From: Nemopilema nomurai
Taxonomy: Eukaryota > Cnidaria > Scyphozoa > Rhizostomeae > Rhizostomatidae
Direction: 5' to 3'
Length of the DNA stretch: 64,000 nucleotides
Assembly (NCBI GenBank): GCA_003864495.1
Contig: ML133421.1
Location: forward strand, 496,001 to 560,000
Of this stretch, positions 41,901 to 51,871 are shown one piece after another. The notes under the pieces are model-generated. The model made no database searches, was not told the origin of the DNA, and was given only the letters and a program-made list of their open reading frames with translations. Every line of letters starts with the position of its first letter. The stretch's first letter is position 1. Made by a program: the position numbers and the translations under genes.

Positions 41901-44900
41901 ATTCTGAAAAGGATATGCTTTTCAACAAAAATTAATGAGTAGCCTTAACGAGGTACCTCATCCTGAATTTTAGCGACATTGCATAAAGCAGCTCGAGTTA
42001 GTCATGGCGTCAACTGGATAATTTCTGTGATCAGGCATTCCATTAATATTTTTAACTTAGTTCGCCAAACTTGCCTTTTCCAGAATACATATGTTCAAAA
42101 GATGTTGTTAAAAATCCAAGTTATATTCGTATTGCAGTGTGCTTTTTTACGACATCTTAATATATGGGAAAACACGTTTCAACAGCTATTTCAGAGAGCT
42201 TTGACAGAGAACGTGAACGCCAAACAGCCGTTGTGATAACAATTTTTTTAGCATCAAAACAACTTTCACAATCTGCTGGATTTACAGACTTACTTCATTC
42301 CCTTCGTTGTCCAAATGCACTCTCATTGCATTCTTCTCTAGCAAAGCTGGAAGCCTCTTATTGACTGTCAGGTATTTGTTGCTCTTAATATGCAAAAGCT
42401 ACAAAACAATAAATATATGTTTACTCGTTATTTAAAGCTTCTAATTGAAGTATCCTCATAGTTACTGGCAAATGTAAATAGGATCATTACTCCACAGGTA
42501 AAATAAAAAGACAAGACTCGACCAAAACTTAAAAAGCTAAAACTCAAGCGTTTACGGGCGGTAGATTGGAAAGTAACTTTTAGCATTCCAAACTAAAACA
42601 TCAAAATCTGCAATCCGCAAATTTCCAGACATGGCAATAATACACTGGTTGTGCATATTTCCATTTGACAAAAATAATTAAAAATGTCTTGTCTTGGAAA
42701 AGCTAGGATGTCTAGAATTCAAAACATATGCTTTTCACTGAAACATTTAAACACATCAAAGGCCTTTTTCGATTACTCATTGAAATTCTAAACAGAATTA
42801 CGTTGATCTACAAAAAGATTACATCATAACAGACAGCTGTCTAGACATAACATTTAACGTTGAAATACCTGTATGGCACCTCCATATTGCACAACAGTTG
42901 ATACCATCTTTTTGCCATCTTGTTCATTTTGCTTTTTCTCCAGTTCGGCCGCATGCTGCGAAAAGATCGCGGGTGATTGCAAAATAGCAGATGTTAGACG
43001 AAAAACAGAATTCTTTACACAAACAAGACAATGAATGAGCGAGTGAGAAAAGCTGTAGAAGCAGGAGGGTGTCACATGAAATTAAGAGTATTTTGTGCGA
43101 CAATACACGGCATCAAAACTGAGTTTTCTTCAATACTAGGCTAGTCAATCATATTTTACTTAATTCAAGAAGGCGTAGCGTATATTTTCATCTCGACTCA
43201 CGTGGAGCTTCTTTAGAAGAACAGTATCACTCGTTGTGGAAACGGCTGGTTTCGAAGCTTTCCAGAACTGATTTTGGGCAGAATAGCGATTCATAGGGCA
43301 TACTTTGAACAAGGAGTCTAGGAGAAAACAAGGTATAACAAACGAAGTGAATGGAAAGGCCGTTAAAAACTGCCCAGCGATTATTTGCTGATAAATGCTC
43401 TGGACAGATGGTCGTAAGATCAGACGATCATATCGCAATTTCACGCCAAATTACCGTGGAAACTTTTCTTACATATAGGTATAATATCAAAAGATGAAGA
43501 TATGGTCGAAGCTGTAAACAAATATTCGGTGCTTGAAGACTTTGCGCTCTTAACTCCACGCTGGCCAAGATTAACGGCAAAAAGCCGAATGAGCGATCAC
43601 AACAAGTTCCATAAACAAGGAATTCCACTTCCTGATCAAATGACCGGCAAATTCAATGTATCTGAATAGCTCGCACCAATTACAACCTTTTTATTCCAGG
43701 TTCATTCAATCTCAAGAAGAATATACTTTATTCACACGCTGAGATTTTCACTTATAAGAGGCATAAGGAATTTGGCAAACAATGAATAAATTTGGAAGAG
43801 TAAACAAATCTTCCAAGGACTAGATATTCAAACTGAATTACACAAAGACAGTTTCATGTTTTAACTTGTTATCAAATCTAGAACAATCGCAGGTGATTGT
43901 CCAACCAAAAGCGGATTACGAGCAGGAAAAACAATGCCAAGATTTAAACGAAAGAAATTCGTAGATAAACAATCGGTACACGTCTTGCTTAGGATTGTCC
44001 TACTTAATTGGATGAGAATTTTACCAAGTAAGCGATTGTAGTAAAACAAGATTTGTCGCAGATGTAGTTCCGTTGCATTAAGAAGCACTTTGCATTGCAG
44101 GTTCGGGTGAGTTATTTAGAAATAGGTTCAGAAGAATAAAAAAAATACACCTAAAGCAGTAACATCAAAACAGCCACGAAAAGCTTCTCTTCTCCAAATG
44201 AGCGATGTTTTGTTGAAGTCTCAATGGAAAATTTCCCACCAAGGACATGACAATGTGATATAAAATATACAGGACAGGTGTCTATAGAGAAACGCATCTG
44301 CGTATTTTCCATCGCTGTGACAATTCAAAACAGAGTGGCTTTGCATTTTTCTGAACGCTTTTGGCTAAGTGTTTGCCATTACAATACCTCTGTATTTCGT
44401 AGGAGGGTTGTCCAGTGTACCAGCATCAGGTTCAACCACTACCCTGTCGTCTACGAGACTGAAAACAAAAAAATTTCCAATTACCAAAACGCATACTTCC
44501 AGTATGTGATGCAGAGGTAACTTGAAAATTTCAATATCATTCGTAAACTCACTAACATCTAAACAATTTTTTAATAAAAAGATTAAATTCTAGGAAAAAG
44601 ACATTGATGACAGGCATAGGGAAAGTATTTACATGGTATCGTCCCTAACATGTGCAAAATAATTTATTGTCTTATTTGCTGTAGGTACCGTTCTATCTTT
44701 ATCAAGCTAAACATTGATATGAGAGTTGATGTCACAACGCCGATATTCAGTGAAGATTGGGCCTGAATTGTTTGCAAATAACAACAAGCTTTCCTGATAG
44801 CGTACAAAGAAACCGTACATTCAAGCAAAACACATTTTTAAATATTCTTGGCTATTACTTACAGATAAACACTATCATTATTCGTGCTACATTATATTTC

Positions 44901-46468
44901 CTCTATGGTATCGGTAAATTTCTACACAAGCAAATCTGTGATATAATCAAGCAAAGCCTCCTCATCGAAAATCATTTCTGAGCAACAACAGCACGGGCGC
45001 TTTAAAGCCAAAAATCAACTTTGGCTCATCATTTTGCTCATCATTTTGCCTAAGTTCGTTACCTCCATTAAGCATAACGAAAACCATTTTGGTTCTCAAA
45101 GAAATCAGGCCGCCAGAAACACGTGCGCAGTACCTACGACCGTGCCGAGGGAGATTGCCAGATGTCTATCAAGGATTGAAGACAGATTGTGCTTACGAAC
45201 TTTGTTTCCGGATAGAACAAAGTTTATGCTGATCAGTATCTTTGAGAGTCAAAGAAAGGTAATTTCATCACCAACTGAGTCTTAAGGAAAAACATACGAT
45301 GGGCATCATATAAGAAGCAAAGCAAAATACGATTTTTTAAGGCCACTATCTGAAGGTAGTTGGGCTTCTGATAGGACGTTAAACGATTCGACTTCTAAAG
45401 GTTTTTGTCGAAATTGCAATGGGCAAATGTAATATGCATACACAAGACAGATGAGTTGTACCTACTTGACTTGTGAAGTGTCGTGACGAGAGAATGATCG
45501 GATCTGAGGTTTATAATATGTTATCTACAAAAATTATATGGTCTAGACATTATTATTGCTGATTGTTTTTTAGACCTACAAATATTCAAAATCTATTTAA
45601 AACTAACCTGGCAATTATGATAAAGAGCGCTAATCTTCGTCAGTTAAGAATCAATTGAGCCTATCACATATTGTTATGCGTTTTGCCCCATAAATAATTA
45701 ACATCGGGTTTAGCTTGATAACGACCCTATCGTAATTGTCTCTGTATACTGGTCCCAAACGATTGTTGACACAAAATGACAGCAGAGTGCGTAGTTTCTG
45801 TTTTTCGATAAGAAGCTGCATCCAGTTTTTCAGCAAAGTGGGGTACAATGAGAAAAGTGTCCGTTAAGCACCAATACTCGGCTGAAACCGAGCAATTAGA
45901 CTTGCGAAGAGGAGTTTTTTGCAACGATAAACATTGTAAGCTCGAATGGGGGACTTATGGGAAAAGGTGCAATCTGAAACGAGACTTTTTTAACAAGAAA
46001 CTTAGTGAACAGACATGAGCTTTTTTTAGTGAACTTGCAACAGTTCCTTGAACAAAACATGTCGATGGCCGAGTTGATCCGGGCTTTTTGTTAATTAAAA
46101 TTCGAGAACAGAATGCACGCTAACGATCCATTACAGAAAAATAATAGCAGAGTCTTCGCATAACAAATAATTGACAGATCAGGTATTTATTAGAAGATGT
46201 TTGCTTTGACTTGAATTTATCACCTGTCCAAAACAAAATGACGCCCCGGTTTGTTGAGAAACTATCGACGTAGCGTGCAGAGGTGTCGTGAATAGCAAAA
46301 GGAGTTACCAACTAAAAATCATAAGCAAAAGCAATAGAGAAATGTTATCTATGAATCATGCTAGGTGGTAAAAACATACCCAAGAGTGCTGATAAATCCA
46401 CTCACTCCTCCTTCAGCAAACAAGGAGATAATGTCGCCGATATGAAGAAAATGTGAGGACGAAGCCAT
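10159..46468 (-). CDS. itpr: Inositol 1,4,5-trisphosphate receptor, complete, 57 coding exons
   Basis: This is the IP3-gated calcium release channel of the endoplasmic reticulum, active as a tetramer. I joined 57 exons on the minus strand. Each junction has GT/AG and matching phase, and the total is 8112 nt = 2704 codons, giving 2703 residues; vertebrate receptors have about 2670-2760. The start at 46468 has a strong context (A at -3, G at +4) and begins [20 protein letters not shown], matching the family N terminus. The open frame runs further upstream without a stop, so the start rests on homology. Ryanodine receptors are excluded by length (about 5000) and by family signatures such as [14 protein letters not shown] and DLRSEKQ. 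IP3-contact and pore residues are present. Exon coordinates are given in the five block entries that follow. Confidence 0.96.
13846..13930. repeat. Short tandem repeat, aaagggtatat-type unit
   Basis: About five imperfect copies of a unit near 12-20 bp built on aaagggtatat, inside the itpr intron between exons 50 and 51. No coding or regulatory role is visible. Confidence 0.75.
14990..15118. repeat. Minisatellite, ggcaaggtgaaag-type unit
   Basis: Roughly nine degenerate copies of a 12-13 bp purine-rich unit (gaaagggcaaggt), about 20 bp upstream of the itpr exon 48 acceptor. On the transcribed (minus) sense it reads as a pyrimidine-rich tract of ctttcaccttgccc words, which extends the natural polypyrimidine region before that exon. 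Confidence 0.85.
15420..20226 (-). CDS. itpr: itpr exons 39-47: RIH-associated region and linker to channel
   Basis: Exons in order: 20226-19915, 19763-19541, 19027-18780, 18501-18301, 17851-17741, 17248-17153, 16793-16686, 16201-16079, 15545-15420; residues about 1685-2200. Near-invariant family blocks identify it: [57 protein letters not shown] equivalent [37 protein letters not shown] and [16 protein letters not shown]. This part couples the cytosolic solenoid to the pore. It holds the acidic residues of the juxtamembrane region, a known calcium-sensing site in mammals; that assignment is by family knowledge. Confidence 0.96.
20503..28341 (-). CDS. itpr: itpr exons 24-38: central regulatory region
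   Basis: Exons in order: 28341-28138, 28021-27970, 27654-27489, 27218-26973, 26132-26037, 25885-25754, 24962-24834, 24417-24217, 23774-23523, 22889-22764, 22158-22030, 21860-21740, 21318-21143, 21024-20876, 20611-20503; residues about 922-1684. This is the long helical solenoid that links ligand binding to the channel. Signatures: [99 protein letters not shown] and [12 protein letters not shown]. Exon 25 is only 52 nt. The segment around [20 protein letters not shown] in exon 27 is basic and poorly conserved, where vertebrate receptors carry regulatory insertions. A mariner-type MITE sits in the intron between exons 29 and 30. Confidence 0.94.
25259..25538. mobile_element. Mariner/Tc1-type MITE flanked by TA
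   Basis: A 276-bp non-autonomous element at 25261-25536, flanked on both sides by TA (25259-25260 and 25537-25538). Terminal inverted repeats of about 25 bp begin CAATGCC and continue with GCCAAAAGT; left and right copies differ by one substitution and one indel. No transposase frame is present. It lies in the itpr intron between exons 29 and 30. TA flanks plus this terminal structure indicate mobilisation by a Tc1/mariner transposase elsewhere in the genome. Confidence 0.8.
28735..35750 (-). CDS. itpr: itpr exons 14-23: IP3-core armadillo and first RIH region
   Basis: Exons in order: 35750-35603, 34202-34041, 33390-33218, 33000-32881, 32336-32214, 31731-31636, 30257-30102, 29730-29568, 29336-29213, 28869-28735; residues about 455-921. 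The IP3 contacts are intact: the R-x2-QK-x2-R set (R490, Q493, K494, R497, in DRERQKLAR) and the YRK triad (554-556, in KDYRKNQ). RIH-domain signatures follow: [65 protein letters not shown] and [14 protein letters not shown]. The exon 19 donor (CG|GTTTGT) and the exon 23 acceptor (TTAAG|GCAACC) were chosen because only they keep phase and restore conserved sequence. Confidence 0.94.
30800..31325. repeat. Degenerate minisatellite, aatatcactactaat-type unit, interrupted
   Basis: A low-complexity array of imperfect units of about 15 bp (aatatcacta, aatattacta, aacactgac words) at 30800-31115. It resumes at about 31245-31325 after roughly 130 bp of unrelated sequence. It sits in the itpr intron between exons 19 and 20. 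Long frames on both strands are by-products: the plus frame reads as N-x-T repeats, the minus frame as I/S/V repeats. Neither has a supported gene structure. Confidence 0.8.
35915..46468 (-). CDS. itpr: itpr exons 1-13: suppressor domain and MIR beta-trefoil
   Basis: Exons in transcript order: 46468-46380, 44458-44388, 43317-43202, 42955-42869, 42398-42294, 41848-41795, 41447-41349, 41035-40952, 40756-40610, 39851-39756, 38731-38577, 36415-36316, 36075-35915. They encode residues 1-454: the N-terminal suppressor trefoil ([46 protein letters not shown]) and the second trefoil of the IP3-binding core with MIR repeats. The phosphate-contact loop is LRTTAR at residues 263-268, so Arg, both Thr and the final Arg match mammalian 265, 266, 267 and 269. 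The position of mammalian Gly268 is Ala. SSKALWEIE and [10 protein letters not shown] are further family signatures. The exon 6 donor was set at AAT|GTGGGT because the alternative one base later would create a stop. Confidence 0.95.
38283..38330. repeat. Perfect 14-bp stem hairpin in an itpr intron
   Basis: atactaaacaagta (38283-38296) is followed after 20 bases by its exact reverse complement tacttgtttagtat (38317-38330). It lies in the 2.1-kb intron between itpr exons 11 and 12, about 250 bp from exon 11. It could be the remnant of a small transposon or an RNA hairpin. It is too short and AT-rich to call a microRNA precursor. Confidence 0.6.
39920..40124 (+). mobile_element. tRNA-related SINE copy 1
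   Basis: About 205 bp, bounded by imperfect direct repeats (tgaatcgaaaat...ttaacag at 39899-39919 and 40125-40148) that look like a target-site duplication. The 3' half is a tRNA-like unit (40027-40100) with a good A box (tagctaagttgg) and B box (gttcgagtc). Its acceptor arms pair over six of seven positions. The anticodon arm has an extra pair around loop gtacaaa, so it is probably not a working tRNA. About 130 bp is shared with an inverted copy at 62913-63083. It lies in the itpr intron between exons 9 and 10. Its minus-strand reading gives the spurious ERDSNSRPL peptide seen in many draft genomes. Confidence 0.72.
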
Positions 46469-49400
46469 TTTGCTGGGCTCTTGTTCACTACGAGAAGAAT
46501 GAGATGATTCGCTGAACATGTTATTAACCCGTACAAGTTTCCAGAAACAGTGTTTAACGAGCCTTTGATTAATGCACAGATTGAATAGCGAAGGTCCTTT
46601 TAAGTCCTCTAAAATCCAACGCAATTTCGGTAAACATGCGAAGATTAGCCTGTGAACTAAACGTGAAGACTTTGCCCTAGCGACTGCAAGGATGCTGCTT
46701 ATGGGCGAGAAGCGCACGGCGGCTCGTAGATCAGCTCTTCTCCTGAGAACAGATAACTAGGGAAAGTATTCACAACTCAAGGCTAAGGCTCATGCATGAT
46801 TTATAAGCGGGACAAATGTTTAAAGAAAATGTACACTTCTCACTCTATATGGAAGACTTGGACACTGCAGGTGTTTCACGATAACTTTGATCCTGCACCT
46901 TCGCTAGAGTTTGGTGTGCAGGGAATATCAGTCTTTGCGGCGAGACTAAACCTATGCTGCCTCTAATCGTATTACAAGGCGGTCTTCCTTTTGAAACAAC
47001 GTTCAGCGGCTGATATAATTCAACTGCATACGTATTTTACGGCTAATGTGTGCTTTAAAATGAGCAAAACTAACTTTCTGTGTATCGAGGTCAGAGATTG
47101 AAGCCAAGAACAAATCATAGTTAAGGGGAATAATGAGTTTTAGCAACGACGAGAATTTTTGCTGTCTTATAGATAAGGATGCTTTTATATATTTAAAATG
47201 CTTTACTTGTATCGATCTGCTTCTAGATAATCGGTAAAAATAACAGTGTTTTATCATGGTTGTAGTCCATCTCAAACAATACTTCACTTTCAGTACAAAC
47301 AACCAAAAATAGACCAAGATGCAAAAATTCCGTTGCTGCTAAAACACATTATCCCTAATAAAGATTATGTTCCAGAAAATCCTTTTTCCGCAGGGTCCAT
47401 ATCAAGTACAAAAATGAATTTTCAGTAGCTTTACTTAACACCGTTTCTATGTATATTGCTTTGAGCTGAAATCTTACCACATTAGCAAAACGTATTTTCT
47501 TCCTGAATTTAAGAAATTTTTTAAGGTATTACTTACTTTTTGGTCAAAAGGAATATGATTTGAAAACAATGACAAAGAATTGGCATGTTAAAAAATTGAA
47601 GACCTGTGTGCACTTTAAAAAAACTTAACAAAGGTCATTAAAGCAGGCATATAACAATGACTGAGTTTTTTAACTAGCTAACTAGGCTAAGCTAATTAAT
47701 CTTTGAGACATTTTACAAATTAGTATCCAAATAGTGCCCCCAATCAGAGACTCTGAATAATCTTGGCACCTTTGAATACAAAGTTTAACAACAGAAAGAA
47801 TCACACAAAACTACCTACAATTAAGGGATTCACTAGCAACTATGAAAGAAACTTTAAAAAACAGAATATCCCCAACTTTCAAATAACCCCACTTTGCCTT
47901 CAAAATGCCACCCATCGCAAAGCTAATGAATATTCTGATTTTATTGTCACCATGCTTTAAATACATGATCCTTTGCAATCTGTTTACCAAGAAGATTACT
48001 TCTAGCATAAGTTGGATTTGCATTACTTATGCAGCCTCAATTCTGCAGCAAAAATGAAATCTTATTACCTGATATTGCTTTGAAGGGTTTATTTTTAAGA
48101 ACACAGATTTTGTTGAAATGAATGGGCCATATTCTAGGGCCTAAGGTCAGACAGCTTTCTTTATCAAATATCTTAATGTGCTTAGATATCAAGTTTAAGA
48201 ATCTTAATACACTAGCTATAAATCAGAATCTCCCACTAAGTTTAAATCTTCCAATTTTTCAAACTTAAAAACACTAAAAAAGGATTGGTGACAATTTTGC
48301 ATACAAAGTAGTTTTAATCTTATAAAAGAATCACTGGATTGAATTTTACCAAGAAATCTAAACAGAGCAATATGATTAGGCATGTCAGAGCTAATGCTCC
48401 CATTCGCTAACACAGTGCTACAAGGTCAATAAATTAGCCCCTATGCCTGACAATGACTATAAGAAATGCTGCCATGGTTACTAAGAAATCAAATTGCATG
48501 AAAACAATAGATCTTGTTTTAATTTATTCCATAGCTTTCTACATAGACTGGAGATTCAAAATTAAATTAAATTGGTCAAAATTAAAAACCAGTTGACTGC
48601 ACAAATCCTCACCTTCTACCTTTTAAAAACTGTAATTGAGTAAAATATCCTGTATGCATTCTGTTGTTTAGATGATGCTTTTACTATGAGAGGTATCAAA
48701 AATGATTTTTTGGAAACAACATAATCTTCTTATACAAGGTAGTGAATTTTTTTGAGAATTGAAGACTTTATCAGCCTAAAAGATTGCATAAACCAAAAAA
48801 CGGTAATCTGTAAATGGCTACAAGATTTAATTTAACATGCCAAAATTGTTAAATTTTTCCTTTGCTACCAGATGCTAATTCGGATATCATGATATTATTA
48901 GCAAATCCAAGGGAACTTCAGCATGATACTGAAACTAAGTTTTAGATGCACCATGATACATATGGAAAGTTGTGATTCATTTGTGCCTGATAAACAAACT
49001 GTAAACTTTAATGTACATCATTGACTACAAATCTATTGCAAAGTATGACATAAAATTAAAAAAACTAAGATGGTGCTAAATTTTGGCAAGAGGGAAAAAA
49101 TGATTGTGATATACAATACTTACAATGAAAAATTGCTTTCTAGTACCCAACTTATGCAAAACTCTTCTGACTCAAATATGTCTCTACAAAGCTTATACTA
49201 ATTAAATGCTCCCAGCTCTATGATGCTCTTTTGTCTTTCAGCCTCACCTCCTCTCCCTTTTAATGTAAGGCATCATGTATAATGAATGGAATGAAAACTA
49301 GAAACAACCTAATTTTTTTCTAGATGTCAAAAAACAGGACCTTTTTACTGGTATTTCTATATGGCTTTAAGTCACTAGCCTTTCAGAGAAAATGTCCCAA

Positions 49401-50457
49401 AGTTGTTCCCTTAGAGACATAACTTAACTAATCCGTTCCTAAGCTTAATCTCCTTTAAAACTTCTTTGTGACATTTTCGAAGTATTTCATAAAAAGAAAC
49501 TTCAAAATGTGCTGATAGTATCTACCCCATAAAGATTTTTTTTAGGGGTTCCAGCCAAAGAGGAACATTAAAACAAAATTCATTCAAGCATATTGAAAAA
49601 TCTACCTGTCTACCACATTTACGGAGACGTCTGACACTGACAAACTGGTAATACTACAAATATTTGAAAAACGAAAATGATCTGCTTCAACTAAATCAAC
49701 TGTGGACACTTCCGTTGCGTTCATAAGTTTAGCAGTGCAAATTAGGGTGACAATACTTGTGAGAAACTATAGATGACTGAAGTTGTGACTATGATCTGAC
49801 AGTTCTCGGTAAACAAAAGGGCCTAAGGATGGAAAGAAGTGCACGTTGAGGGGAGACATATTATGGCTTTCAAATATACCAAGTATGAGTTGGTCGAAGA
49901 CTTCATATATCCAAAAATGTTGTGTTGAATAATAGGATAAGCAGAATTATCGCGAAAACTGGTGTGACGCTGGTTTGAAACAGAGCGTAATGCAACTCAC
50001 CGCCAAGACAATCATGTTTACACTTTCAATCCTTCTTTGGAGCCATTAGCACTGTTTGCGGAACATCTCTTTCCTCTCTGCATCTGAATTTTCCATTTGC
50101 AGTCTCGCTCGCGTGAAAAGCTGCCCCGCAGCTACAAGAATCACGCTGCGACGTAAGCAAAATTGGGACCTGGAGACGTTAGTTAAATTTTCACATTCAA
50201 GCCAAAGAGAATCTGTTTATCCATCATAAAACTGTCACCTCCGAAAAGCTCAGTAGACAAAATGACGTATTCTACAGCTATTTGTACTGATAGAAAATCT
50301 CTGATTTAGATGAACTGTGATAAAACAGAATGGAGGATTTATAAGGAGTTTTCGAGATGGGAACAGATTGTGTTCATGTATGTTGCTAACAATCTTAAGT
50401 CAAAAACTCTATGCTTTTATTAATCAGTGAAATGTTAATTTATACCAAACACATAGG
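46469..50457. other. Upstream region of itpr, no supported gene
   Basis: The itpr 5' UTR and promoter should lie in the part nearest 46469, since transcription runs leftward from here. I see no core promoter motif that I could defend. Reading frames here are short, AT-rich and without splice structure or family resemblance. Confidence 0.4.
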
Positions 50458-50940
50458 TACTTGAGCAGTGGCGTAATGGAGCAGTGGGACCTTAGTCAAA
50501 GTAGTGGTTTGAGGCCCCTTTTTGTAGTTCAAATTTACAAGCCAAAACTGTCCTTAACAGCATGTCCACTAATTTTTAAAAACCGTTATTAGTAAAAATT
50601 TGTTCAAAGTTTTAACGGAAAGGAGCTAATTTCCAGTTTTACACGTCAATTATCTATGTCTTCGAGCGTTGACGTTTGCAAATTGTTGAATGACTTCAAC
50701 CTTATCAATTAAGAACTACGAACGATTCTTTTTGGGATATCTTTGACCTCAAGTAAGTTTTGATCAATTCAAGTCATGTGGCTATGTAGTTATATCAATA
50801 TTGTGTGATACTAAAACACATCAAAACAAGTCATACACCCACCTTAATGATATTGTTGATATTTTTAAGAAACCTATACCTCAATCGAAAAAAATTCCCA
50901 CAAAATTTTGCACACCGAGCGTTATGCCACTGTACTTTAG
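50458..50940. mobile_element. hAT-type MITE with 8-bp target duplication
   Basis: A 467-bp element at 50466-50932 with inverted ends CAGTGGCGTAA (left) and GTTATGCCACTG (right). CAGTGGCGTA is a typical hAT terminus. It is flanked by 8-bp direct repeats tacttgag (50458-50465) and tactttag (50933-50940) with one mismatch, the duplication length of hAT elements. There is no transposase; the small frame inside it (50801-51034) is not a gene. Confidence 0.78.
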
Positions 50941-51871
50941 ATTGTTGTTTATGCTATATGCACTATTTACAAGGACTTCCGTTATTGCTTTAGCAATATG
51001 CAATAACATTAAAGCAATAAAGAAGCTAAAGTGAACGTTTTCTCCAACGCTTTGGATTGTACATTGAGCTTGTTTCGAGAAAAATACTGCAAATCTCGAT
51101 GGCTACCAGTCTAAGAATCTTACAGAATTAGCTGAGGCATTTAATTTGATATTTAGAAGGCGCTAAAATCAGTTATTGACATTTCACTGAACCGAATTCC
51201 AGCACTTTCCCAATCCAAAATGAACGAAATTCAAAGAACTATTTTGGAAACAAGATTAAGATAAAGGCCATACTCCGATTTAAAAACGTAGTTATTCTAA
51301 TCCGACTACTTACCCAAGAATAGTCCACTTAGAAAAGCTTCGGAGAAGTTAGCAACAGGTTTGCTGGAAAGTCGACCGAAGGACGCTCTAATAAAAAACT
51401 CTCCAGCAACAGAATCAAGCCTCGCTGTTCAAGCTTTTGATGAAAACGTACTTGGAATGCTTTGCAGCATTTCAAAAGTTGTAGTCCGAAAGAACTTGTG
51501 AAAACCACAAGTATGAGTGTGTAGACAATGTTTTTAGAAGCCGCTCTTGCGATTGAAAACACAGGAAAAGCTGCGATGACCACCAATAAAGCAAACAGGC
51601 TTTTCCCATATATAATAGGAGCCACATCGAGAACAGCACTCGAAAAGTATAGCCATTTACTTTCTTTGGCATAGTTTTAAACGAGTGCAAAAGTAGGAAA
51701 GCTAGTCATACATCACTAGTTTGGCCTAACTAGGCCTTTAAAACAGGTAATCTACCGACTTTTCAAATTGGAATCAAGATTTATGTCGAGCCTTGCTGAC
51801 AATGAATTCTTTAAAATTAATACAAGACTTGGTGAAATCGTTTGTTGACTACTTTTTTGCAGCCATTAGAT
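50941..51871. other. Intergenic, no supported gene
   Basis: This is the 3' flank of the shorter IQ gene. A minus-strand frame at 51329-51625 is hydrophobic over two stretches, but it has no ATG and no visible splice partners or homology, so I do not call it. Confidence 0.4.

Noticed and set aside
10159..46468. Ryanodine receptor
   Set aside because: Product length of 2703, the intact IP3-contact residues and the GGGIGD/DLRSEKQ signatures fit the IP3 receptor; no SPRY or RyR repeats are present.
46469..46717. Longer N terminus of the IP3 receptor
   Set aside because: The frame stays open upstream, but the added residues match nothing in the family, while the ATG at 46468 has a strong context and the expected N terminus.
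51329..51625. Hydrophobic minus-strand frame, possible membrane protein
   Set aside because: No ATG, no splice context and no family resemblance; AT-rich DNA often gives such frames.
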